From: an uncultured cyanobacterium | Lineage (GTDB): Bacteria > Cyanobacteriota > Cyanobacteriia > Cyanobacteriales > Chroococcidiopsidaceae | Reading direction: 5' to 3' | Assembly (NCBI GenBank): GCA_946221495.1 | Contig: CAMIFA010000086.1 | Coordinates: forward strand, 1-21,427 | Length of the DNA: 21,427 nt | In this document: positions 14,943 to 21,029 of the stretch, in pieces | How positions within the stretch are numbered: position 1 is the stretch's first letter | Layout of the letters: every line of letters starts with the position of its first letter | Program-made: the position numbers and the translations under genes | The notes under the pieces: model-generated | Seen by the model: only the letters and a program-made list of their open reading frames with translations | What the model was told of the DNA's origin: nothing | The model's database searches: none

Positions 14943-15116
14943 ATGACATCAGCAAACCAAGAGCCTGAAAGTTCAGCACCCAATGAGTCCGAAAAGAATA
15001 AAGATACGAACCAGGATCAAGGTGAGATAGCGCTTGATCCAAATCCTAGCAAAGCACTAGGTGAGCTTCTTACAGGAACTGAAACTACTACCCCCAAGGA
15101 TGAATCTAGCTCATAG
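14943..15116 (+). CDS. Small acidic protein of unknown function
   Basis: A 57-residue open frame (MTSANQEPESSAPNESEKNK start, TPKDESSS end). A clear AGGAGA lies 5 bases before the ATG, and the gene starts 50 bases after the second carotenoid protein, so it is probably the last gene of that unit. The composition is strongly polar and acidic (Glu, Asp, Ser, Asn, Thr), with one short amphipathic stretch ALDPNPSKALGELLTG (30-45) that could form a helix and bind a partner; the rest looks disordered. I do not recognise a family. The good ribosome site and position argue for a real gene. It begins with MTS like its neighbour. Confidence 0.65.
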   Translation: MTSANQEPESSAPNESEKNKDTNQDQGEIALDPNPSKALGELLTGTETTTPKDESSS

Positions 15117-15184
15117 GACGCTTAATCAAAGTTAACGGTTTACTATTACGAAGATGTAGAAAATAAACAGTAGCATACCAAGTG

Positions 15185-15235
15185 ATATATCTTCTTCTGA
15201 GCTAACAAATTTATTGAAATCAGTAGAGGATATAT
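15185..15235. repeat. Imperfect hairpin downstream of the small acidic gene
   Basis: Arms ATATATCTTCTTCTG and CAGTAGAGGATATAT pair over 15 positions with one mismatch and one G-T wobble; the loop is 21 bases. It lies about 70 bases after the small gene. There is no clear T tract, so it may be a processing or stability element. Confidence 0.45.
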
Positions 15236-15425
15236 GTCATAAAGTGGCTAGCGAGTGCAACTAAAAGTAAATGTTTATTAGTTGTAAAAGTGAGTTGGTT
15301 AAATAACCTTAGCACTGGATTAAAAAATAAAAAAGCCGCGCTAGGAAAGTTAATTACACGCTGCCAATTTAATTAAAATGGGAATACAGGCGTGGCTATC
15401 ATGCAAGTATATCCAATGCTGCGGT

Positions 15426-15453
15426 GGAGCGGTGGGGACTTCCCCGCCGCTCC
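15426..15453 (+). terminator. Strong GC-rich hairpin, terminator or dispersed palindrome
   Basis: A 12-bp stem (including one T-G wobble) with the 4-base loop ACTT: GGAGCGGTGGGG pairs with CCCCGCCGCTCC. It is followed by TGTTGTTATATTATTT. It is the most stable hairpin in the window and much more GC-rich than its surroundings. It could terminate the carotenoid-protein transcript or be a palindromic repeat. Confidence 0.5.
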
Positions 15454-15559
15454 TGTTGTTATATTATTTATTCTGTATCTTCGGGGAAAAATTCCGCGAC
15501 TGTATTCAATACAAAAATTAGAAATGTTCTTGCTCCCAAAGCTCCCTGTTTTCCGTTAG

Positions 15560-15585
15560 CTTAAAGCAAGCTTTAAGGTTTTTGG
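15560..15585 (+). terminator. Possible AT-rich intrinsic terminator
   Basis: CTTAAAGC-AA-GCTTTAAG, a perfect 8-base inverted repeat with a minimal loop, followed by GTTTTTGG on the plus strand. The stem is AT-rich, so strength is doubtful. Confidence 0.35.
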
Positions 15586-15814
15586 ATAGAATCTGAATAA
15601 ATGAATACGGTACTAAAACCTTGCCCAAACGTTATTGGCAGTGACTACGGGTAGGAAAAATTGTGCTTTTCTTCCAATCTCGGCTGTAACAAGTTGTTCA
15701 ATCAGTGTGTGTAAGGCAGTGTAGGTTATATCTGAACTTGCATAGATCGGAGAAAACAGTTGCAAGGCGGCAAAGATGTTAGAATCCAGCGTTAGGAATG
15801 TAGGGTAAATTTCA

Positions 15815-17248
15815 ATGCCAGTAGCTGGTAACGCAATCAAATTTGGTACAGACGGCTGGCGGGGCATAATTGGCGATGATTTCACATTTGATCGCCTAGC
15901 TCTAGTCGCACCAGCTGCCGCAAGAGTCTTATCACAAACCTATGGTACTGGGAGTAATAAGACAATCATTATTGGCTACGATCGCCGTTTCATGGCGGAA
16001 GTGTTTGCCAAAAGAGCAGCAGAGGCTGTGACAGCAGCAGGATTCGATGTTTTATTTGCCCAAACTTATGCTCCGACTCCGGCTTTTAGCTGGGCGGCAA
16101 AACAATATAATGCCTTGGGGGCTTTAGTAATTACAGCTAGTCATAATCCTGGGAGCTATTTAGGCTTGAAGGTAAAAGGGGCTTTTGGGGGATCAGTGCC
16201 GCCAGAAGTTACTCAGCAAATTGAAGCGTTGTTAGCTCAAGAAGATCATTTAAGTGCAACCGTTGGTAAGCTAGAAACCTTCGATCCTTGGTTCAATTAT
16301 TGTGAAATACTGCGGACAAAAGTCGATATCGCCCAGATTCGCGAAGCGATCGCTATGGGGAAATTAACGGTTTTCGCTGATGTAATGCATGGTGCGGCGG
16401 CTGGAGGACTAGAGCAACTGCTAGAAGGTTCGGTACAAGAAATTAATAGTAATCGCGATCCGCTTTTTGGTGGCGGTGCGCCGGAACCTTTACCCCGCTA
16501 TCTGTCTTGTCTATTCCGTTCTATGCGGACTTATCGGCGGAAGGTAAAGACAGGGTTAATTGTCGGGTTAGTATTTGATGGCGATGGCGATCGCATTGCT
16601 GCTGTTGATGGACAAGGTAACTTCCTCAGTTCCCAAGTTTTAGTGCCGATCTTAATTGAACATTTGGCGGCGCGTCGGGGGATGACTGGGGAAATTGTGA
16701 AAACTGTGAGTGGTTCTGACTTGATCCCGCGCATTGCGGCGATGTACCAACTGCCGTTGTCGGAAACACCAGTTGGTTACAAGTACATTGCTGATCGGAT
16801 GTTGACTACCAAAGTTTTACTAGGAGGCGAGGAGTCTGGAGGAATTGGCTACGCTGACTATATTCCCGAGCGAGATGCTTTATTGTCAGCATTATACTTA
16901 CTAGAGGCGATCGCGCTTTCGGGGCTTGATTTAAGTGAGCTTTATCACCGCTTGCAAGTAGCAACTAATTTTACCTCTGCTTACGATCGTATCGATCTGC
17001 CGCTTGCCAGTATGGACGTGCGATCGCGGCTTTTAGAACAACTGCAAACTGCACCTTTAAAGGAAATTGCTGGACAATCTGTAATTGATTGCCTGACAAT
17101 TGACGGCTACAAATTCCGGTTAGCAGATGACAGTTGGCTGATGATTCGGTTTAGCGGTACTGAACCAGTTTTGCGGTTATACTGCGAAGCTGCCACGATA
17201 GAGCAGGTACATCATACTCTAGCATGGGCTAAAGAGTGGGCGGGATGA
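15815..17248 (+). CDS. Phosphoglucomutase/phosphomannomutase family protein
   Basis: A 477-residue alpha-D-phosphohexomutase that interconverts hexose 1- and 6-phosphates. All four domain signatures are present: N-terminal KFGTDGWRGIIG (9-20); active-site loop VITASHNPGSYLG (105-117) with the phosphoserine at Ser109; metal loop VFDGDGDRIA (253-262) with Asp255, Asp257 and Asp259; sugar loop GGEESGGIG (337-345); phosphate-binding RFSGTEPVLRLY near the C terminus. Length is normal. Whether glucose, mannose or glucosamine phosphate is preferred is not clear from sequence. Its TGA overlaps the next ATG as ATGA. The gene has several HIP1 sites. It probably supplies precursors for glycogen, sucrose or cell-surface sugars. 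Confidence 0.94.
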   Translation: MPVAGNAIKFGTDGWRGIIGDDFTFDRLALVAPAAARVLSQTYGTGSNKTIIIGYDRRFMAEVFAKRAAEAVTAAGFDVLFAQTYAPTPAFSWAAKQYNALGALVITASHNPGSYLGLKVKGAFGGSVPPEVTQQIEALLAQEDHLSATVGKLETFDPWFNYCEILRTKVDIAQIREAIAMGKLTVFADVMHGAAAGGLEQLLEGSVQEINSNRDPLFGGGAPEPLPRYLSCLFRSMRTYRRKVKTGLIVGLVFDGDGDRIAAVDGQGNFLSSQVLVPILIEHLAARRGMTGEIVKTVSGSDLIPRIAAMYQLPLSETPVGYKYIADRMLTTKVLLGGEESGGIGYADYIPERDALLSALYLLEAIALSGLDLSELYHRLQVATNFTSAYDRIDLPLASMDVRSRLLEQLQTAPLKEIAGQSVIDCLTIDGYKFRLADDSWLMIRFSGTEPVLRLYCEAATIEQVHHTLAWAKEWAG

Positions 17249-17499
17249 ATGCAATCAAAGGCTATCTTCGCAGTTTGTTCGACCAAGAATTTGTGCTTAC
17301 AGGATTAAGGACTGCTTTGGTTGTAGGGTCTTTATTATTTTTAATTAATCATGGGGCGGCATTCTGGCGTGGAGAGATGAATCTTGAGCGCTGGACTTCT
17401 GCATTACTTACTTACTTAATGCCTTATCTTGTCAGTGTATATGGTCAATATGCCTATCGCCGCAAGTTATCAAATCAGCATCGTGATTACAAAGATTGA
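17245..17499 (+). CDS. Small two-helix membrane protein, NrtS-like
   Basis: An 84-residue membrane protein. ATG 17245 overlaps the TGA of the mutase (ATGA), which is preferred over the GTG 9 bases earlier. Two transmembrane helices are predicted: about 21-37 (LRTALVVGSLLFLINHG) and about 50-67 (TSALLTYLMPYLVSVYG), with a basic C-terminal tail. The INHG motif, the central RW and the TYLxPYLVSxYG helix match what I remember of the NrtS nitrate/nitrite transport family described in cyanobacteria, which are small proteins that work as oligomers. A nearby glnB gene is compatible with a nitrogen role. The assignment rests on memory of the family pattern. Confidence 0.7.
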   Translation: MNAIKGYLRSLFDQEFVLTGLRTALVVGSLLFLINHGAAFWRGEMNLERWTSALLTYLMPYLVSVYGQYAYRRKLSNQHRDYKD

Positions 17500-18110
17500 T
17501 GAATTCAAAATTCAATAACCAAAATTCAAAAATACTCGTGGTTGCTACTGGCAATCCAGGTAAGTTAAAAGAGATGCAAGCTTACCTAACAAATTTGGGT
17601 TGGGAATTAACGCTCAAACCAGAGCAAATAGAGATAGAGGAGACAGGAGACACTTTTGCTGCTAATGCTTGTCTCAAAGCGTCTCAAGTGGCACAGGCGA
17701 CCAAAAACTGGGCGATCGCTGATGATTCTGGGTTACAAGTTGATGCGCTTGGGGGCGCTCCTGGCATTTATTCGGCTCGTTATGGGAAAACTGATCAGGA
17801 GCGGATTGCACGGCTATTAACTCAATTGAGCAAGCAACCCAACCGACAGGCGCAATTTGTGTGTGCCATTGCGATCGCCCGTCCCGATGGGACTATTGCA
17901 CTCCAATCTGAAGGAATTTGTCGCGGCGAAATTCTTGATAGTCCACGTGGAACTGCTGGCTTCGGCTACGATCCAATTTTTTATGTTCCAGCCTATCAAA
18001 AGACTTTTGCTCAAATGACCCCAGAGTTAAAGCATAAAATTAGTCATCGCGGTCAAGCCTTTCAAAACTTACTCCCTAAGATCAAGCAACTAATAAGTGT
18101 TGAGTTCTAA
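17499..18110 (+). CDS. rdgB: RdgB/HAM1 non-canonical purine NTP pyrophosphatase
   Basis: A 203-residue enzyme that hydrolyses dITP, XTP and ITP to monophosphates and keeps them out of DNA and RNA. Signatures: KILVVATGNPGKLKEM (11-26) at the nucleotide site, AIADDSGLQVDALGGAPGIY with the catalytic Asp pair, SARYG, and near the end GFGYDPIFYVP then KISHRGQAF. The ATG at 17499 overlaps the preceding TGA by one base. The first dozen codons (NSKFNNQNSK) are made of AATTCAA heptamers and are not conserved sequence; the core starts at Lys11. The last third of the gene and its 3' flank are repeated downstream as a 188-bp tandem copy. The full-length gene itself is intact. Confidence 0.94.
   Translation: MNSKFNNQNSKILVVATGNPGKLKEMQAYLTNLGWELTLKPEQIEIEETGDTFAANACLKASQVAQATKNWAIADDSGLQVDALGGAPGIYSARYGKTDQERIARLLTQLSKQPNRQAQFVCAIAIARPDGTIALQSEGICRGEILDSPRGTAGFGYDPIFYVPAYQKTFAQMTPELKHKISHRGQAFQNLLPKIKQLISVEF
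17502..17529. repeat. AATTCAA heptamer repeat encoding the RdgB N terminus
   Basis: Four units in register: AATTCAA AATTCAA then TAACCAA AATTCAA. It lies inside the coding sequence just after the start codon and supplies about ten residues that precede the conserved core. Confidence 0.75.
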
Positions 18111-18164
18111 GTTTTAAATTCACCGATTTTAACTCAAAATTCAAAACTCAAAACTCAAAACTAT
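17977..18164. repeat. 188-bp tandem duplication, copy 1 (rdgB 3' end)
   Basis: This block, from the T run in the codons for Phe-Tyr-Val-Pro to the heptamer tract after the stop codon, recurs with a period of 188 bases at 18165-18352. I compared the copies base by base and saw no difference other than one extra T at the junction. Confidence 0.93.
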
Positions 18165-18165
18165 T
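18131..18165. repeat. AACTCAA heptamer repeat after rdgB
   Basis: Units in register: AACTCAA AATTCAA then AACTCAA AACTCAA, then degenerate AACTATT. Same heptamer family as the one at the start of rdgB. It is itself copied at 18319-18353 by the 188-bp duplication. Confidence 0.75.
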
Positions 18166-18352
18166 TTTTTATGTTCCAGCCTATCAAAAGACTTTTGCTC
18201 AAATGACCCCAGAGTTAAAGCATAAAATTAGTCATCGCGGTCAAGCCTTTCAAAACTTACTCCCTAAGATCAAGCAACTAATAAGTGTTGAGTTCTAAGT
18301 TTTAAATTCACCGATTTTAACTCAAAATTCAAAACTCAAAACTCAAAACTAT
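18165..18352. repeat. 188-bp tandem duplication, copy 2 (rdgB tail fragment)
   Basis: Perfect second copy of 17977-18164. It carries the last 44 codons or so of rdgB without a start, its stop codon and the heptamer tract. It ends two bases before the stop codon of the convergent glnB gene. As a gene fragment it is non-functional unless it acts as a shared transcription-stop or RNA element. Confidence 0.93.
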
Positions 18353-18354
18353 TC

Positions 18355-18693
18355 TTAAACTGCTTCCAGATTCTTCTCTCCGGTACGAATCCGAATTACT
18401 TGTTCGACAGGCGAAATAAAAATTTTCCCATCTCCAATTTCACCTGTACGCGCAGCAGCAATTACTTTGTCAACCACCATATCAACTTGGCTATCTTCAA
18501 CAACAATTTCTACCTTAAGTTTTTGCAAAAACTCTACAGTATATTCAGAACCGCGATAGCGTTCGGTTTGCCCTTTTTGTCGCCCAAATCCCCGAACTTC
18601 TGAAACTGTCATGCCGACAATCCCAGCGTTGACTAAGGCGATTTTAACTTCATCTAGTTTAAAGGGACGAATAATTGCTTCAACCTTTCTCAT
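18355..18693 (-). CDS. glnB: Nitrogen regulatory protein PII
   Basis: A 112-residue PII signalling protein, the normal cyanobacterial length. ATG 18693 is preferred over GTG 18699 because AGGAG lies 5 bases upstream and because it places the T-loop residues at canonical numbers: Ser49 (phosphorylated in cyanobacteria) and Tyr51 in GQTERYRGSEYTVEF (41-55). Gln39 and the C-terminal ARTGEIGDGKIF block for ATP and 2-oxoglutarate binding are intact. PII senses carbon/nitrogen balance and controls, among others, arginine synthesis (NAGK), PipX-NtcA and nitrate uptake. No terminator is visible at its 3' end, where the duplicated rdgB tail begins. A GTA-N8-TAC motif lies about 345 bases upstream. Confidence 0.97.
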   Translation of the reverse strand: MRKVEAIIRPFKLDEVKIALVNAGIVGMTVSEVRGFGRQKGQTERYRGSEYTVEFLQKLKVEIVVEDSQVDMVVDKVIAAARTGEIGDGKIFISPVEQVIRIRTGEKNLEAV

Positions 18694-19263
18694 CTTCACT
18701 CCTAACTTCTATTTTTTGGATTTATCTGCATCTACATGAGAAGACACCAACAAGGTGGCTTTTGTGAACAGTCAATTACAAGATAGTTCAGCATTAGCTA
18801 GCTTGATCTAGTTATTTAGATTAATTCCTAATGGCGCTGTTTTAATTAACCCTCACATATACTGCATTTAACACGCTGAAAAAATGTACTGGCTAACATT
18901 TTTTCAAGGAATAGGGTGCTTTAGGCACTTTACCCTGAAAATTGCCCGTAAGCACTAAAGAATTGGCGCTTAGGAGTTGTTAACACACACATAAATCGCA
19001 TGACCCTTTAAATATCATCTAAGAGTATCAGTAATTGGTAACAAATAATACATTTTTTCTTGGGCGATCGCTTCCTCCTGAGATTGAAGTGAGTACATTA
19101 AGCAGCAGGATAAAACTTCGCTTGACGATTGCCAGCACTAGATAATTACATATAAGTTCTCTAGTTTCTGACACTCACATAACACACTCTGAGGACACAG
19201 GAGGGTTCTAACGTGCTTATGTCTGGAAGCGATTTAAAGATAAAACTGATTCTGTAGTTTAAG
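18694..19263. other. Long intergenic region upstream of glnB
   Basis: 570 bases with no supportable gene. It contains an NtcA-type motif (19038-19051) and one HIP1 site near 19063. Two frames near 19215 are too short to call. The length is unusual for a PII leader, so a small RNA is possible, but I can point to no terminator-like structure that would define one. Confidence 0.45.
19038..19051. promoter_or_regulatory. Putative NtcA-binding site
   Basis: GTA-ACAAATAA-TAC fits the NtcA consensus GTA-N8-TAC exactly. Read toward glnB (minus strand) a TATTTA box begins 23 bases after it, close to the usual 22-base distance to the -10 element of NtcA-activated promoters. The glnB start is about 345 bases from the site, so the leader would be long or the target is another RNA. 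The motif is short and can occur by chance. Confidence 0.45.
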
Positions 19264-20082
19264 TTAGTGGCGATCGCTTCTCCAAAGGGGAAAAAAGTGT
19301 CCTACAGGTCCTACTCCTTTACCAATGTCGAGGGCATAATTTAGAGCAGTAGTGACATATTCCTTTGCTAGTCGCACTGCTGTTAATAGATCGTGGGAGA
19401 GAGCAAGATTTGCCGCGATCGCCGCAGCTAAGGTACAACCTGTACCATGAGTATTTTTCGTGTCTACCGTAGCCGTAGTTAAGGTTTCTAGCTGTTGTCC
19501 ATCAAACCAAACATCAACACCACGCCAAGCACCCACCATACCGCCGCCTTTAACTAATACAGCCTTTGCGCCTAGTTGATGAATTCGCTTTGCCGCAGCT
19601 TTCATATCATCAAGGGTATTAATTTCTAAGTTAGTTAGTAGCTGCGCTTCATAGCGATTCGGTGTTACAAGAGTTGCTAAAGGTATTAGCTGATCTCGCA
19701 AAGTTGCCACTGCTACATCATCAATTAACTGAGCATTTGTCCGCGATACCATTACCGGATCAACTACCAAATTATTGATGTTTAAAGCTGTTATTTGTTC
19801 GGCAACGCCAGTAATAATTTCTTTGTTTAGTAACATTCCAGTTTTAACAGCTTGGACACCAATATCCTCAACTACGGCTCTTATTTGAGCGACAACAGAT
19901 GCTACAGGCATTGCATCAACCCGTGTCACTCCTAAGGTATTTTGTGCTGTTATACAAGTTAAAGCGCTAGTACCATGAACACAATGAAAGGCAAAGGTGC
20001 GTAAGTCTGCTTGTATCCCCGCGCCGCCACCGCTATCTGATCCAGCGATTGTTAAAGCAACCTTTATGCTTGGTGTTGTCAT
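19264..20082 (-). CDS. thiD: Hydroxymethylpyrimidine/phosphomethylpyrimidine kinase
   Basis: A 272-residue ribokinase-fold enzyme of thiamine synthesis that phosphorylates HMP and then HMP-phosphate. Signatures: VALTIAGSDSGGGAGIQADL (8-27) for the pyrimidine site, AVKTGML (about 98-104), VVDPVMVSR, VTPNRYEA (about 139-146), and the anion hole TKNTHGTGCTLAAAIAA (about 212-228) with the catalytic Cys. Length is normal and there is no fusion to a ThiE domain. It is monocistronic or nearly so: the crtW terminator lies upstream and a long noncoding region downstream. No strong ribosome site precedes ATG 20082. Regulation by a thiamine riboswitch is not apparent in the short leader. Confidence 0.95.
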   Translation of the reverse strand: MTTPSIKVALTIAGSDSGGGAGIQADLRTFAFHCVHGTSALTCITAQNTLGVTRVDAMPVASVVAQIRAVVEDIGVQAVKTGMLLNKEIITGVAEQITALNINNLVVDPVMVSRTNAQLIDDVAVATLRDQLIPLATLVTPNRYEAQLLTNLEINTLDDMKAAAKRIHQLGAKAVLVKGGGMVGAWRGVDVWFDGQQLETLTTATVDTKNTHGTGCTLAAAIAANLALSHDLLTAVRLAKEYVTTALNYALDIGKGVGPVGHFFPLWRSDRH

Positions 20083-20194
20083 ACTATTTTGAAGTTTAGA
20101 TTTTAGATTTTTAGTTGGGGAAATATTCTATTGAGTTATAAATATTTAAGTAATATCAATTTCACTTTGAGCGCATCCTAGAAAGATAATTAAT

Positions 20195-20219
20195 AAAGCC
20201 CCCAAATATTGAGGGCTTT
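20195..20219 (-). terminator. Intrinsic terminator of crtW
   Basis: Inverted repeat AAAGCCC (20195-20201) / GGGCTTT (20213-20219), extendable by C-G pairs, loop about 9 bases. On the minus strand the stem ends in GGGCTTTATTAATT. It lies 37 bases after the crtW stop codon. Confidence 0.75.
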
Positions 20220-20255
20220 GAAGAATACTCTATTATTTAATAATCCTACATTCAA

Positions 20256-21029
20256 CTAAGATTGCACTGATCTAGGCATTTTGTGAACTTCTGGTAATCC
20301 CCACCAAGGAACATTAGGGTATTCGTGATGTTCTTCGTGGTAGCCAAAATGGTAGCAAGTAATAAATGACAAGAAAACTGGTAAATCGTTAGTTTCAGCA
20401 AAATGAATATTTTTATAACCTCCTTCTGGTTCACGGTGAGGAATAAAAGTTCCGAAATAGAAGAGTTGTGCTGAACTCAAAATTGAAGGAATAATCCAGA
20501 ATAGTGTTAGATTTTTCTCAGGAATATGTAGTATGTAACTAGCAATATAAAAGATTCCTATTAAGCCAATCATCCTTGTCCAACTCCAGTATTTCACCAT
20601 GAAGTGAAAGTACCAGGCAAAGAAGTTTTTATATTTGCCATTATGAAAGTCAGGATCTTTTTCACTAGCAGGATGATGATGATGTGACCAATGCTTCTTT
20701 AATAATTCTTGGTAGTTAAAGAGTCCATACAGTAATAATACTATCGACCCTACTAAGTTATTAATTTTAGGATTTTTAGGGGAAATTGCACCGTGCATAG
20801 CATCATGAGCAGTAATAAATAATCCGGTATAAAGAAACATCTGCCAAGCTATAGCTGGCAACAGTAATAGAATATTTGTGTTTCTAATATCGAGTGAAAG
20901 TAAAAAAGCAAGACTAGTTGCCCATATACCAATAACTATGAAGGCAATAATAATTCCTAAAGATGTATCTTTTCTCTCCATTCGCGTAAATGTCGATGAC
21001 TGTGAGGATGTTTTAGCAGATTGTAGCAT
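20256..21029 (-). CDS. crtW: Beta-carotene ketolase, CrtW type
   Basis: A 257-residue integral membrane di-iron oxygenase of the fatty-acid-desaturase superfamily. Histidine boxes: HDAMH (75-79), HWSHHHHP (113-120) and HEEHHEYP (231-238), plus His227. Hydrophobic segments lie at about 25-47, 52-74, 92-108 and 152-168. The pattern and the PHREPEGGYKNIHF stretch (197-210) match cyanobacterial CrtW, which adds keto groups at C4/C4' of beta-carotene to give echinenone and canthaxanthin. These are the pigments carried by OCP and helical carotenoid proteins, two of which are encoded about 5-6 kb away. The start at ATG 21029 has no clear ribosome site. It is a single-gene unit with its own terminator. 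Confidence 0.94.
   Translation of the reverse strand: MLQSAKTSSQSSTFTRMERKDTSLGIIIAFIVIGIWATSLAFLLSLDIRNTNILLLLPAIAWQMFLYTGLFITAHDAMHGAISPKNPKINNLVGSIVLLLYGLFNYQELLKKHWSHHHHPASEKDPDFHNGKYKNFFAWYFHFMVKYWSWTRMIGLIGIFYIASYILHIPEKNLTLFWIIPSILSSAQLFYFGTFIPHREPEGGYKNIHFAETNDLPVFLSFITCYHFGYHEEHHEYPNVPWWGLPEVHKMPRSVQS

Larger units (their letters stand above)
15117..15814. other. Long intergenic region with several hairpins
   Basis: 698 bases with no supportable gene. It contains an imperfect inverted repeat (arms 15185-15199 and 15221-15235, one mismatch and one wobble), a GC-rich hairpin (15426-15453) and an AT-rich hairpin followed by T residues (15560-15577). The final part must hold the phosphoglucomutase promoter. 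A 52-residue frame at 15401 and a minus-strand frame at 15613-15885 were considered and rejected. Confidence 0.6.

Noticed and set aside
15401..15559. Plus-strand open frame of 52 residues in the long intergenic region
   Set aside because: No ribosome site, it runs straight through the GC-rich hairpin at 15426-15453, and the residues look like translated repeat.
15613..15885. Minus-strand open frame of 90 residues
   Set aside because: It overlaps the start of the mutase gene antisense and has no ribosome site or recognisable domain.
19083..19263. Thiamine-pyrophosphate riboswitch near thiD
   Set aside because: This stretch is downstream of thiD, not in its leader, and the conserved CUGAGA/ACCUGA core was not found in the true leader at 20083-20255.
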